This document shows, in pieces, positions 12,701 to 24,900 of a stretch of 64,000 nt of DNA. How positions within the stretch are numbered: position 1 is the first letter of the stretch; the number at the start of each line of letters is the position of its first letter. Below the pieces are notes generated by a model, which was not told the origin of the DNA, did no database searches, and saw only the letters and a list, made by a program, of their open reading frames with translations. The position numbers and the translations under genes are program-made. The DNA comes from Burhinus oedicnemus (lineage: Eukaryota; Chordata; Aves; Charadriiformes; Burhinidae): the NCBI GenBank assembly GCA_008921705.1, contig VFFE01009205.1:1470276-1534275 (forward strand). The letters run 5' to 3'.

Positions 12701-15700
12701 TTATTTTACCAGCATGAAGATACTAAATAACTTGCAAGATTAGGATCAGATAGGAGGGTAGGGCATGGTCACTGAATCACCCCAAAACCCCCAGCTTCCC
12801 AGAGGTGTGAGCTTTTGTGTGGCTGCTTTCATTTGTGACCGGGGAAGGGAGTCTGGATTTTCAGAGTAACTCATTACCACTGGTTAATGGGCTAAACTGA
12901 TCGACATATAGATGCTTGAATATCAGCGAGAAGTATGTCCGAACATATACACTCGTGGGAATACAACAAAGTTAATGCTGTGTGTTGGTTTTTTGTTTCC
13001 AGTCAAGCATATAAAAAAACGGAATTTATTTATCTTAAAGCTATTGAAAAAAACCTCCTCTGCTGGATCTGCTCTAGATTTCCAATTCCTTCACTTTTCT
13101 GTATCAGCTATCCTGTACAGATGCTTCATTCTTCAATGAGAAAGCCAGAAAATTAAAATCAATAACTTCATTATGTTTACAGTGTTTTTCTTTTCACCTG
13201 AGTTTTTCCAGTCTTAATGTCTTACTATAACTGAAAAATCACTGGCTGGTTTTACTGAAATATTCCATCTTTATTCCTTTCATATAAAGGTTAGGAATAT
13301 GGTAATGCATAGCTTAATTTTTTATAATGTATGTTCTGAAAGGACTGAAGTAAAAATCTCAGTCTACTTTCACAAAATGTCCAACTGAGTGTAGTATAAA
13401 CAAATATTTTTATAGTATCTTCTACTGCATTGTAGAAATAATAATTATTATTTTAAAATGGAACAATTACCAGGGATCTTTTAAATTCATATTCATATTT
13501 TCTGACAACAAGAATTCTTCCTGCACAGTTGTTCTTGTTTTTTGCATATACAAAAAATAAATAATTGACATTTTGTACTATATGAACTTCATGTATTATT
13601 AATTTGATGGAAATGAACACATGATGGAGCACCTTCTTTATCTTTGTGATTGTTTTCACAGATATGTCAGTAACACTGATATTGAATTTTATGATGTGTC
13701 CTAGGGACTGTAACATTTCAACAAAATATCTCCAGAAATATATGTGCACCCACAATGTCATCTAACCAACTCACCTTTCATTAAAGTCACCTACAGTAAA
13801 TCTGAGCTTGCATTTGCAAGGCAAATCTAAAAAGCTATGAAATGAACGCTGAAGGTAAAAAAATTATTAATATAGCAATAGAGCCTTAGAGATTACTTTT
13901 CCTATAATTCTAATGAGACAATAAAAATAAAAATCCAGAGATTCAGACTTGACGGTAGCACAGAACTTCCTTCACAAGAGTATTTGGGGTCTTCATTAAA
14001 TGATATACTATGTGCTATTTCTATCTCATCTAAAATTCTGGCATCTCCTGACAATGTATTCTCCCAGTGATATGCACATGTGTAATCAGGCATTTACATT
14101 AATGGGATTATTGGTGTTTTGTATCTAGGAGAGAATACCTTTTTTTCTTCTTTTTTTTTTTTTTTCCTCCTAAGAGTGGTTGCTCACTATGCACTTGGCA
14201 ACTGAGATGTATTATGGTTTTTCCCTAAACAGGAATTAAGTCTCTACCGTACAGCATGTCACACTTGCCTGAAAGCAAAAATGCTGCCTACTAAGCAATA
14301 GACACCCTAATTAAAGTTGCTCAGCATAATATCAGCCCATTAGTATAAACTGAAGACCAAAGAGAATAATGGAGGTGGTATTAGGGTACCTCAAAACATA
14401 ACCTAAGGTCAAACAAAGATTACTTTGCTTTGGGTAATTTTTTTTAATTTATACATTTTCAACCAATTTTCAGAAGCTTTCCGAAGCCAAATATAGATAG
14501 GAAAATGCATATCAGTTTTTAAGCCCCCACCAAAGCAGAAATGATAACAAATAAACAGCAATAAAATAATTGTCAATCAGATGCTTTTGCATGAACGTTT
14601 TGCAATAATGAGATATAATAAATATTCATCAACACATAATCTATAAAGGCACATAAGAGCATATTTTATGCCTGTGTGTAACATATTATGCTGGACAGTT
14701 ACAGCTGATCGTGGAACAGTAGCAGTCTTACAAAGCTTTCTTGCACATTTACAATTTCTTTATCACTTACGCATAGCCTAGAAAATCTGAACCCTTATAA
14801 ATTGTGGGGAAAGGAGGGGGTAAACATTGTGCACTTTTCAAGCCAGTCCTTTTCGCAAGGCATTCTTTAAAAGGGACGGGCAAAGCTCCAGACAACAAGC
14901 AACCTTGGAATTCCCGTTTTCAAACTTCATGTTTCATTCATAATCACATCTTTAATGGTGCAATTTCAAATATTTTTGGATTAACATTTTAAGACCAAAT
15001 CACTTTAAAATACCTCACAAACAGAAAAATAATTCATTCTGTAATACTGCGGAAAAATAGTAAGACTGCCGAATGGTCACCTGTTAAAATATATATATTT
15101 TTTTTTAAATATGACCCTGATCCTGACAATTAACCAAATAAAACAGTAAATTATCCCAGTTTATTAAATATGTTTGTACGGCACTTTAACAAACGGGAAT
15201 GTGTTTCAAAACATGGGAAAATCCTCCCAGAACAGCTGATAAAGGAAGCAGTTTGCAGAGAATCTGGTTTTGTGCCACGATGCTATAAGCAGCACTTCAG
15301 TTGTTTCTGCTGCTTGTCTATCATACAGTTCTTTCAGGTATTTATCACTGGATTCAGGAAAATAAGCATTAGGTGGAGTCTCAGGTGCTCCTCAAATTAA
15401 GACAAAGGGCCAAATCCTGCCCACACAGACCACAGCCCTTTCCAGCATCTCATCCTGGAGCCAAGGATTTCCAATAGACACCTCTCTGTGGTCATTCCCA
15501 GCCCTATTTCCTATGATTCCACAAACCTAGCTCAAAATGAGGATCTAAGCCTTCCTTTTCTCTCCATCCTTGCCCGGGAGGACAGGGACTGCAGGCAATG
15601 TAGCAAAGCCTGACGCTGTGCAAGGGCTACCTGCAGCTTCAGGCTTCTCCCCCTCTTCCCTCTATAGCCCCAGAGGGCACTGGAGAACAACCCTCACAAC

Positions 15701-16960
15701 AGGGTCTATTGCAGCCCACACCTCCAGTAAAGTGGGGGACGGAAAAGGTGACGTGGGGAGCCAGGCTCCCCCGTGTCTGCTTGGAGGGCGACACAAGGCT
15801 GTCAGGTAATGGCTCAGCCCAGCCCCCTTCACTTCTAGGAATAACCTGTGCGCTTTGGTTTGTAATTTAGATCGGATTGCGGGAATTCATTAAAACAGCA
15901 TATATTGTGCTAAGGATTCCATCTCTGGCACACCAAATTAATTAATATGTATATTCATATTTAGCTGTTCTCTCCACAAACAACTACCAGAAATGCTTCT
16001 ATGGCTGGCACTTTCACTGGCTTTCATTTTTCAACAGTTAGAGTGTGCGATTGGGTATGTTCATATTATAGGCTCATGGTCTAGATCTGTTCTGAATTTC
16101 TTCTGTGAGAATCTCGCCCAAAGACCAAATGCAAAAGGAACATGTCAGTAAGGAAATACCCAAAACCTGCTCGCCTGTGCCTGGAAAGCAGAGCTCTGAT
16201 ACGGTACTGGCTTTGTAAGAGCACCTGGAATTTAGACATGACATGCCTGTCTATTAGCCAGTGGTCTGTAAGTATTTGATAGTTACAAAATTGTCATGGG
16301 TAGGTTGTTTGGCTAGAAAAGAACAATAGCTGCAAGAAACATTTGAAATCTTTTGCCCGAGTGCCGGCTTTAGTGAAGGTCTGAGCTGTTCTCATTAAAA
16401 GTCAGCAGAGAGGATCGTACTGCTTTCAATGCTACAAGCTCAAATCCTCCAAGCATCATTGTGCAACTGAAAGTAGGTCTGTATAAGAACAATTACATAG
16501 CACAGATCCCAGATACTTGAGCTCTCTTCAGCTGTGCAAGGCTCCTGTTATCACGTTTGGCAGCGATACTCAAAATAAGGCTTTCACAGGTTTAAAATGG
16601 AGATGACAGAATATCTCGTAATGGGACCCTTTGGGTGAATGAATTCCTTTGCTCCTTGAGCAATGTGATTAAATGGGCCTGGCTGGAAGGCACGGGAGGA
16701 ATGACCTATCTGTACCACAGAGGGGAACAGGTTTTTGGAAAAGATGGGTTAGACCTCTTATTACGATCCTCCTAATCTTATACAAGTACATAGCAAGATG
16801 GGCAGGAGCTGCTAAAATAACTGCACATCAGGCAGTAACTGTAATGCTCATGGCTTTCTCTAAAATTAGAAAACTCAGGTATGCCTAAAACCCCCCCCAA
16901 AGGTGGCAAAGTAAGGCCGAAGAGAAGCTTTCTGGACCTGTCCTTGCTATCATTTCTACC
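9711..16960. other. non-coding stretch, no gene seen
   Basis: Mostly AT-rich DNA, with slightly GC-richer sequence around 10.9-11.4 and 15.5-15.8 kb. Long T and T/C tracts occur (about 14140-14166). I could not support any exon. The words at 15405-15440 (GGGCCAAATCCTGCCC) resemble the edge of an ancient amniote palindromic repeat, but the match is too short to call. Confidence 0.5.
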
Positions 16961-16963
16961 CAG

Positions 16964-17018
16964 CACTCTTCCAGTGGTCCTGCAGGGTTGCAAACCCCGA
17001 CCGTTGGCTGATGCTCTG
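16964..17018 (+). other. candidate 55-base exon
   Basis: A pyrimidine-rich acceptor (TTGCTATCATTTCTACCCAG) ends at 16963 and a near-consensus donor, CTG|GTGAGTATCC, starts at 17019. Two of three frames are open through the 55 bases, which contain two CpGs in CCCCGACCG. The pairing of good sites at this spacing is suggestive of a small exon of a rightward transcript. No family can be recognised from such a short piece, and pairs like this also arise by chance in 64 kb. Confidence 0.2.
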
Positions 17019-17020
17019 GT

Positions 17021-18400
17021 GAGTATCCGTGGGACACTTCTCTCCGAGAACAGCTGTACCATGACCAAGGTGACACCGGCACACCTGCATCTCAGCCACC
17101 CCAAGCCCTCCTTCATCCCACAGGATTTCGGCAGGCTGGGTTTTTCAGCTGGGCCAGACCCATAGTCTGTTGGGTTTGATCATCTCTATGTTTCATCAAG
17201 GTAGCCTTGGGCCACAGTCCAGTAATTGCCAGGGTTTTCCAAATGCCAGGATGAAAACAAGCTCCCATCAAAACTGAGTGGCTCTGCCAAGTTCAAAAGG
17301 TGAAATAAATGAATCTTTACACATTATAAGAACAAAATCAACATTCTTCTGTGGCATGAAGTGCCTGAAAAACTAGCAAGTAAAAGCAGGTGTGATGTGC
17401 TCCCTGTCAGCTAACGACACTGATAAGCTTGCCATGCCTGGTTCTGCTTCATTTCAAACAGACTGCTGGAAAAAAGAGGGAAAAGCCAGAGCAGAAATAA
17501 TTGCTGGAGCTTCGAGTTAGCTGAGAGAGCCTGCAGGCTAAGATCAACGCGACTGATTTCATCCTCTTCCTTTTATTTCTATAACCTTAAACGTTCTGCT
17601 ATTATAAAAGTCATCATGTCAGCTTTCCCCCAAGCCTTAGCAGCGGCCTATTTTAAAATTGTATCAATTGGTAAAGCTCTTGGCTGGAGTATTTTCATCT
17701 TGATTTATGGTTTTTGAGCTTTAAAGATGAAGAAAACTCCCCTGACCTGATCTGTGCATGTATGCGCATTGTCCCCCGCATATGTTTATAATCAGACCCT
17801 ACAGAAACAACGCATGCTTAGGGAAGCTTTAAAATTACAGGGAAAGCAGCAAATTGCCAGTGAACACTGTTTATCCTGTATTTGTCTCCAATAAAAAACC
17901 CCCACCTATTTTGATTCTAAATGTTTTCTTTCTCTGCTTAATATCAGGGATTTAGGACTTCCTGAGGCCATTGATAAGGTAAGGGTTTCAGAATTAAGAA
18001 ACTCGTAAATCAGTGTAACAAATGTGGACATACAATACTGTGGCCTTGTCCTTGCTTCTAGATGAATGTAACTGATAAAAGAACCCTAGGATGGTGAGGA
18101 AGGGGGCAAAGAGGCTTTTGCTTTATTTTTTAAGCAGGGACTGATCAAAAGCAACCCCATAACTTAGACTATTTCAGTAAAGCGGCAGCCATTCAGCGCT
18201 CACGCATATTGCTTCCTTTTAAACACTTGCAGCCCGGACCCCAGAGAATGCATTATTAAAATGTTCAAGAGGATCATATTAGGGCTTCAGAATAAATACT
18301 AACTTCCCACAATAATCTTCACACATTCGTCCATAGGGAACGATGGAATAATGACCCTTTGAATTTGTAATACAAAGGAGAGGCTTTTCTTCTCCCTCTC
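17021..18400. other. non-coding stretch, no gene seen
   Basis: AT-rich DNA with no supported exon or repeat. Confidence 0.5.
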
Positions 18401-18410
18401 TCCTTGCCAG

Positions 18411-18532
18411 CGGTGCGGTGGCATTGCACACTAAAGAGCCTGCCGTTAGCGGAGAGGTTAAGCTGCTAGAGGAGGGAGTTAGAGAAAAGAAACTTAATCG
18501 AAAAAGATGGTGACTGAAGCAGGCACATGGAG
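18411..18532 (+). other. candidate 5'-UTR/start exon
   Basis: A strong acceptor with a long pyrimidine tract (TTTTCTTCTCCCTCTCTCCT then TGCCAG) ends at 18410, and a consensus donor (GGAG|GTAAGG) starts at 18533. The exon frame that holds the ATG has a stop just upstream (TAA at 18498-18500). The ATG at 18507 has A at -3 and G at +4, and nine codons (MVTEAGTW plus a split codon) lead into the donor. This is the shape of an internal 5' exon carrying a start codon. No downstream coding exon could be joined to it by eye, so it may equally be non-coding or fortuitous. Confidence 0.25.
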
Positions 18533-18540
18533 GTAAGGCT

Positions 18541-20880
18541 TCCTCACCTAACGGGGAAACGCGTATGACAAATAAGAGACACTCCTAATGTCCGGGAGCT
18601 ACGGAGGGAGGCTGAGCAGCGCGTGGTTTCAGTCTGCAGTGTTGTTCTCATCAGTCCAAGCATGCCATTGCACCTGGAAAACACCTTCCCCTACATAAGA
18701 ATAAGAAGGATTTGAGAGGTCCTCTGTCCAGACGATTTCACATTTTGGTATGAGAACTAACCCGGATAATACCTTAAATAATCTCAGATAAGCTATCCCT
18801 CAAAAGCGCTATTTCTTATAATGTGGGCAGAACAGAAGCTCGATCCAAATCTGAGAAAATTCTCTTTGGATTAAGTGGAATTTCGATGGTCCTCTAAAAA
18901 TGATCTATGTCTACTCTTCAGACAGACAGCGGGTCAGAAAAAGCTGTTGCTCTTTTGAGGCGAGCTGGTAGCCGTGTTTCTGAAACAATTCTTTCTCCCT
19001 GTCTCTTCTCTCCTCTTTTGAGAAATGGCTCGACAGAGCTCACCTTACCGGGGGAGACGCTTGATAGATTGCACGTGAAAAAATCCGATCCATCCCTTTT
19101 CCCAGGACAGAATTGTTCCCTACAATATACTCCGTATCCGTTATCAAATGAATTAAAACATGCAAATAGGAGAAAGGTCTGCTAAGTTATCCCGTTGCTT
19201 TGAAAGAACCTAAAGCCGCAATTTATGGCGAGTGGGAGCCTTTTAAAAAACAGCAACTGCTTTAGCTGAGCTGGGGGGAAGAGAGGTTGTGCATGCAGTC
19301 AAAGCCATAAACGCAAGCCTTAGTCTGAAAAAAGGTAATTGTGCTGCGAACGCTGACAGGTTTGACAGAAAGTGTCTTCATTGAGAAATTGCATTTTGAA
19401 GTTCTTCCCGTTCCTTCAGAAATAAATGGACTAAAGCAACAGGGCTGGCTCTGACAGGAAGCGGGGACTCGGGACTTCAAATACAAACATTATGAAAAAC
19501 AAGCAACATCTGCAAACAGTAAGTACTTATTTATATTTTATGGAGTGTGTGCTTGGGATTTTGACAGGTTTTTAAACAGAGCCTATATTAGGCCCATACA
19601 AAGGCGAGAATGTCCCTTTTTAAAAATACATTATGCTTCTGAAAAGCAGTCTAAATCTGCAGTCCAAGCCTCAGGTGAGCTCTGACCCCTCCTAACCTGG
19701 TCTAACAAAACACACATGTGGTGTTTGCAATAGAACAGTTTACTGCTACTTTCTCAAGGTCAGGACAAGACAGACACTTGAGGGTTAGTATTCAGCAAGC
19801 TTTTCCCTCAGCTGCCAGAGTGGCTTTGAACTTTTCCCTTTTGAACAAATAGAAAACGAAACTGTGAGGAAACAAGTGCTTGGAATCATAGAGAGGAACA
19901 CATACCAAAAAGAGAGGGGAAAAAAACCCCACCCCAAACTATAAACAGACCTTTTTTGAGCAAATAAAAAAAAATAAAATCCCCAAACCAAAACCAGCCT
20001 GACATCTAATTTAAGGTTTTAAAATTATTCTGTGTGTAGTCTTGAAATTTTAACACACGCGCCTTTTCACATGCTACCCCTTTATTTTTTTATATAACAA
20101 ATAATAACCAGTTGGCAGGTATGGTGCACTGTGCACTATAAAATATTTAGTAAGGCAATAACGACTCCCTGGGCAGCATAAGAAAACCACGATTATATTC
20201 AGAGAGAAAGCCATGAACAAACAGAGGGGAAAAAAATACAAAGAAAGATAAAGGAAGGCCTTTCATCAGGTCTTCCTGTCCAATAACACACTCAGGCTTG
20301 ATCCATATGTTTTGAGAAAAATCAAAGTGTCACGACTACCAAAAATGTCAATAGCTCCAGTAAGGAATATTGTCTAACATTTTCTATTACACTGTTGAAG
20401 AATTTGCCTCCCAGCGCAATTTGGAAGAAAAGTCTTTTATTTCTAAAACACTAAAAAAAATGAACAAGGCACGCTTCTGTGCAATGTGTAATACAATAAT
20501 GCTGTGGGCTTCCAAACTATCCTGGAAACTGATACTTTGATGAAAGTGAGTCCTTCTCCACACCTCTCATATTTTCTGTCCTCTGCGCAGAGACAGGGCT
20601 GCGAGGCACATCCTGGTCGGTTGGATCTAATAGCGTAATACACCATTCGGCTGGAAATTGGAGAAGGCAAACTTTCATCAGCCTTAATATTTTTATAATC
20701 CTGCATAATGACCCCCAGGATTGGCTAACCCTTCCCTCTCCCCCCCCCAAAAAAAGGCAGAGGGGGGCTGTCCAGGAAGGGGGCATTCACTGGACTTTGC
20801 TCAAAGACGTGCATCTGCCCACGCGCTGTTTGCATCCCTGCGCATAGCTTGGTTTTAAAGACATCCCATTTCTTCCTGTC
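18541..20880. other. non-coding stretch, no gene seen
   Basis: Mixed composition with no supported exon. The segment at about 19425-19516 is flanked by an acceptor-like CCGTTCCTTCAG and a donor-like GTAAGTAC, but all three frames contain stops. Confidence 0.45.
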
Positions 20881-20884
20881 ATCT

Positions 20885-20925
20885 GTAAACAGGCAATTTA
20901 TTGCTGTCTCGGCAAAATGTAAACA
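20885..20925 (+). promoter_or_regulatory. paired forkhead-type sites
   Basis: Two exact GTAAACA words (20885-20891 and 20919-20925), the core bound by FOX proteins, lie 34 bases apart (about three helical turns) in AT-rich sequence. The pair could belong to an enhancer. Function is inferred from the motif alone. Confidence 0.3.
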
Positions 20926-21579
20926 AAACTTAGCACCTTGCCCTGGGGAGAGCTGCAGCTAACATACGGTTTGTCTGTACCTTGGTGCACAATTTCTTTT
21001 GTATTTGTCTTTTCCAGCACCCTTCAAGTTCCAGAGGGAAAAGCACATCAGCGCTGCTGCGTCTTTATCCCGTGGAATCTAAACCAGAATTGAGCATGTT
21101 GCAGGCAATCAATATTACTGTGCAAATTAGCCTTTATGACTGAACCACTGTTTGTTCACAGGGGAAAAAAAAAAAATAGCTGGCGTGAGTACAGTGCACC
21201 TAACAAACTGCTGCTGTGAGCGCACTGCAACTTAACTCGTGTCCTGGGGTTCTCTTCCAGAGGATTTAGCACCTACCCAAGGGAGACGTGCCACCAGAGT
21301 CGAAGAGCTACTCAGCACTATGAAGGACATAGAATTCATTTTTTAGGTTTTCGCCCTGGAGCCTGCTCCTATCCTCTGGGCTGGAGGAGCTTGCTCACAG
21401 CCAGGAAAGTCAAGGAACCCTCCTTCGTGGCTGCGGCTGGGGTGTCACCACCATTGGAAGGGCTCGGCGGGTGCTTTCAGTGCTTGACACATCCTCAAAG
21501 GAGCAGGCATCGCAGGTCCCTGCTTCTGCCCCGTTAGACTGCCCGAGGCCTGACAGACTATGGGGGAGGGCCCGCAAGG

Positions 21580-21995
21580 GGGCTGGGACTGGAGCACTTG
21601 CTCTGCGAGGACAGGCTTAGGGAGCAGCACTTGCCCAGCCTGGAGGAGAGAAGGCTTCAGGGGAGCCGACAGCAGCCCTCAGAACCTCCGAGGGGGTAAG
21701 CGAGGAGATGGAGCCAGGCTCTTCACAGGGGTACCTGGTGGGAAGATGACACGCCATGTGCAAAAGGTGACACAAGAGCGGTACGGACTGGAGAACAGGA
21801 GAAACTTCTCCCTGAGGCCAGCCAAGCAGGGGCACAGGTTGCCCAGAGAGGCTGTGCAGTCTCCATCCTTGGAGGTTTTCAAGACCTGACGAGAAAAAGC
21901 CCTGAACGACCACTTCAAAGCCCACAGCTGACTCTGCTTTCAGCAGGAGGTTGGACGAGAGACCTCCTGCAAGTCCCCCCAGCCCAAATTGCTGA
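21580..21995 (+). mobile_element. CR1 LINE 3' region, sense orientation
   Basis: Plus-strand wording follows the CR1 3' end in order: GACTGGAGCACTTGCTCTGC then GAGGACAGGCTTAGGGAGCA, CCAGCCTGGAGGAGAGAAGG, GAGAAACTTCTCCCTGAGG, GGCACAGGTTGCCCAGAGAG and GGAGGTTGGACGAGAGACCT. It ends where CR1 copies usually show the GTCCCTTCCAACCC-type tail. The left boundary is 5'-truncated as usual. Open frames across it on both strands are repeat sequence, not host genes. There is no reverse-transcriptase core, so the copy cannot move. Confidence 0.85.
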
Positions 21996-21999
21996 GTTA

Positions 22000-24900
22000 C
22001 TCACAGGAAAGCCTTTTACTTCACTAAGACAGATTTTTGGAATAAGGTGAATGGCAAAACATTTCAGAATCTGGCCTTTGGCACACTATTTGTCATTAAC
22101 TTTTGTACGCACTTAACATATTCCAGTACAGTGTTTACACACGCTTACATGAACACACCTACTTACATATTGCTGCATGCGAAAATCCAACAAGGCTGCA
22201 CTGTCAATATTTGGTTTTATCGCTCGGTGCAAAGTAGTTTGTTTTCCACCTGTATGTTATTAAAGGGGAGAGCTAACACAGTAATGGACATTAGCAGTCA
22301 ATAAAATAAGCATTGATACTTGTCATGTTAATAAGAAGGTGTTCAAAAGCGAAAATAAATATTGCCTGCCTAAACAAATCATGTGGTAAGCGGAAGAAAT
22401 GTTAGACGAATTTGTTTTGTAGAGGATAAACAATAGGAAATAACTATTACCTAGATGTGCAATGAGCAAGTTATTCAACAAATATAACTCCTTTTTCTTG
22501 TTTGCAAATTATCTGCAAACAGCGAGCAAGCTTGTGTATCTATTTGCTGTTTAGAATTACTCAGCAAATGGGTCATGTCAGCAAACTGCTGCCAGTGCTT
22601 TACTGGCAGGGTTTTTACCACAACGGTTACTTTGGATATATGTTCTTTGTGCAATCAAGGATTTGTGCTCAGTGCTTCCTCACCAAAGTCCCGTGGCGTT
22701 TTCCCTCTCTCCCCGCTGTAGTGGGTTAGCCCGTTCCCATGCCAGCAAAGAACGCACAAGATGACCATCTACTTTTGGCACCAGTAATTCATAATCACAC
22801 AAGTTCTTTCCGCAAATGTTTTCATGCACAGAAAAGAGCTCATAATGTTCCCAGGAAGTGAACAAAGATGGAGCAAATACTGTTAAAGTCACTGGCAGCT
22901 TTCATTTGAAATAACGCTCACAAAGAATTTTTTCAAGTATTCACACACTGCTAAAAATACCACCTCTTAACTTCCTGCTGTAATAGTGGGCTATAGTCTA
23001 AATAATACATTTTAAAAGTATCATGGAATCCATGAAAGCTTCCTTCCTTTATGCACTGGATTTAGGGTTTTTTTAGCTGTTGTACAACCAGGATGTTGCT
23101 TATGAGCCTCCCATACATAGGAAAAATAGCCAGAAAGGATAAGATTGGATTGACAGTCCTAGCTGCATATTCATCCATCCCCCTTCCAAACGCATGCCAG
23201 GCTGAGATCCTGTTCCTCCTAAGGCTAGCTGCAGTACTGGGGGCACACTAAGGCATCACTACTTTGTCAACAGCATTTGTATTTGCGGTTACCCACCGCA
23301 CTCGCTGCTTTTCCTGCAGGTCCATCAGCTGCGTTTTCAACGTGTATCGCTCTAGCTGGAACACACAAAGACAGAGCGACACAATATGCGTTTCAACCAT
23401 TTTCACTGCCTAAGTCGTTTTTTTTGAAAAGTAGTCCAGCAAGAGATACTACAGCTAAGATCTCAAGCACAATATTACCAAAGATATGACGCCGACTTAT
23501 CCCTTCAGAGGAAAAATGGTCCCCAGATGACTGAAATTTCCTTCTAGTCAGTGTCAGTAAACAGCAACAGAAATCAAAAGTCACAAGGGTACAATTGTCA
23601 TTAGTATGTAAATTTTAAAAGCTCAGTCAAAAATATCAATACTTTCCACTTAATTTATTACTATATAAAGATGGATGATAGTAAAGTGAAACATTGATTT
23701 TCAATGCCCTTTAAAAAATGGTGATGAAGAAAATACTCAAGGACAACTACTTCAAAATACACAGACTCAAAATTAATTATTGTATTTTTTTACAACTGCT
23801 TGTTCAGTTCAATCCTATTTGATTGCTTTTTTTAATGAAGAAAAGGAATAGACCATTTATGTAAAGAGCCATTTCAAAATTGATTAGATGTAAAGACAGG
23901 TTAGCATTTTTACAGTATTGACAGAAAACCATTAACCAAGCAGCCTATAGACACGGTCACTGAAAGTTAATCGAAGTGAATAGTAATTTGGTAGGGCTTT
24001 GCGTGACAGTCATACAAGCTCACGGCTTCTATTCACAGGTTTTGGTTGTAACTGATCTCTGAGATGCAGTGAACTATCTCTTTTGAATGCAGTGTATAAT
24101 TACTTTTTGATTATAATCACTGAATTTCAACATTTTTGATAGTGTGTAACTATTGTCACATGCTTGTTTCTAAAATTAACTACAGCATATTTAACACTGC
24201 ATAGAGACTTGGATTTCAAAGCACTGTAAGTACAGTCTTGGGTAATAACTTTTCTTTGATTATTTACCTTTCAGATTACTTGAGTCTACATTGTAAGATA
24301 AGGCTAAAGCTAAGAAATTATTTTAAAGGAAACAATACTTGTGGGCATTTTAGGTCGATGGTTCTGCAACAAATTCTGTACCACCTGACAAATATCACAT
24401 GCTTGCAGCAAACACGTTCTTAATAGCGATAAGCTGCAACTAACCGTTTTTTCAAGTGGTTCTGGCATATGAAAAAAACCAGTGGAAGTAAAACACACAG
24501 GGCAAGCTAGATAGAGAGCCTGATTAAGGGCATACCCAATTTAATAATGTAGATAGCAAATAAGCACATTTCCTTCCACATGTGTAATTACACTGCAGAT
24601 TATTAAAATCAGGGCAATTTTCAAAAAACAATTTTTTTAACTCTACTTCACACAATTAACTCAATGTTACCTTTGTTTCACATTCTTAGTGTATTATTTG
24701 AAGAAAATGCACTGCAGGTACTTTTTTATTTTCATTTCATTAAAAATATAGGCAGCAGCTTCTGTCTGAGCATAGCATAACTCAGTCCCATGTTGCAGGG
24801 ATAAAAAATTTGGACCTTTAAGCTTCTTTCCAGATTTGAAATATTTAATCAACCAGCAACCTTGTTGACATCTTCCTGGAAAAGGTTCATTCTAGATAAT

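Noticed and set aside
19425..19516. Exon-like segment between TTCCTTCAG and GTAAGTAC
   Set aside because: All three frames contain stops, and a lone pair of sites is weak evidence.
21560..21925. Open frames of 79-109 codons on both strands
   Set aside because: They lie within the CR1 3' region, so they are repeat sequence and not host genes.
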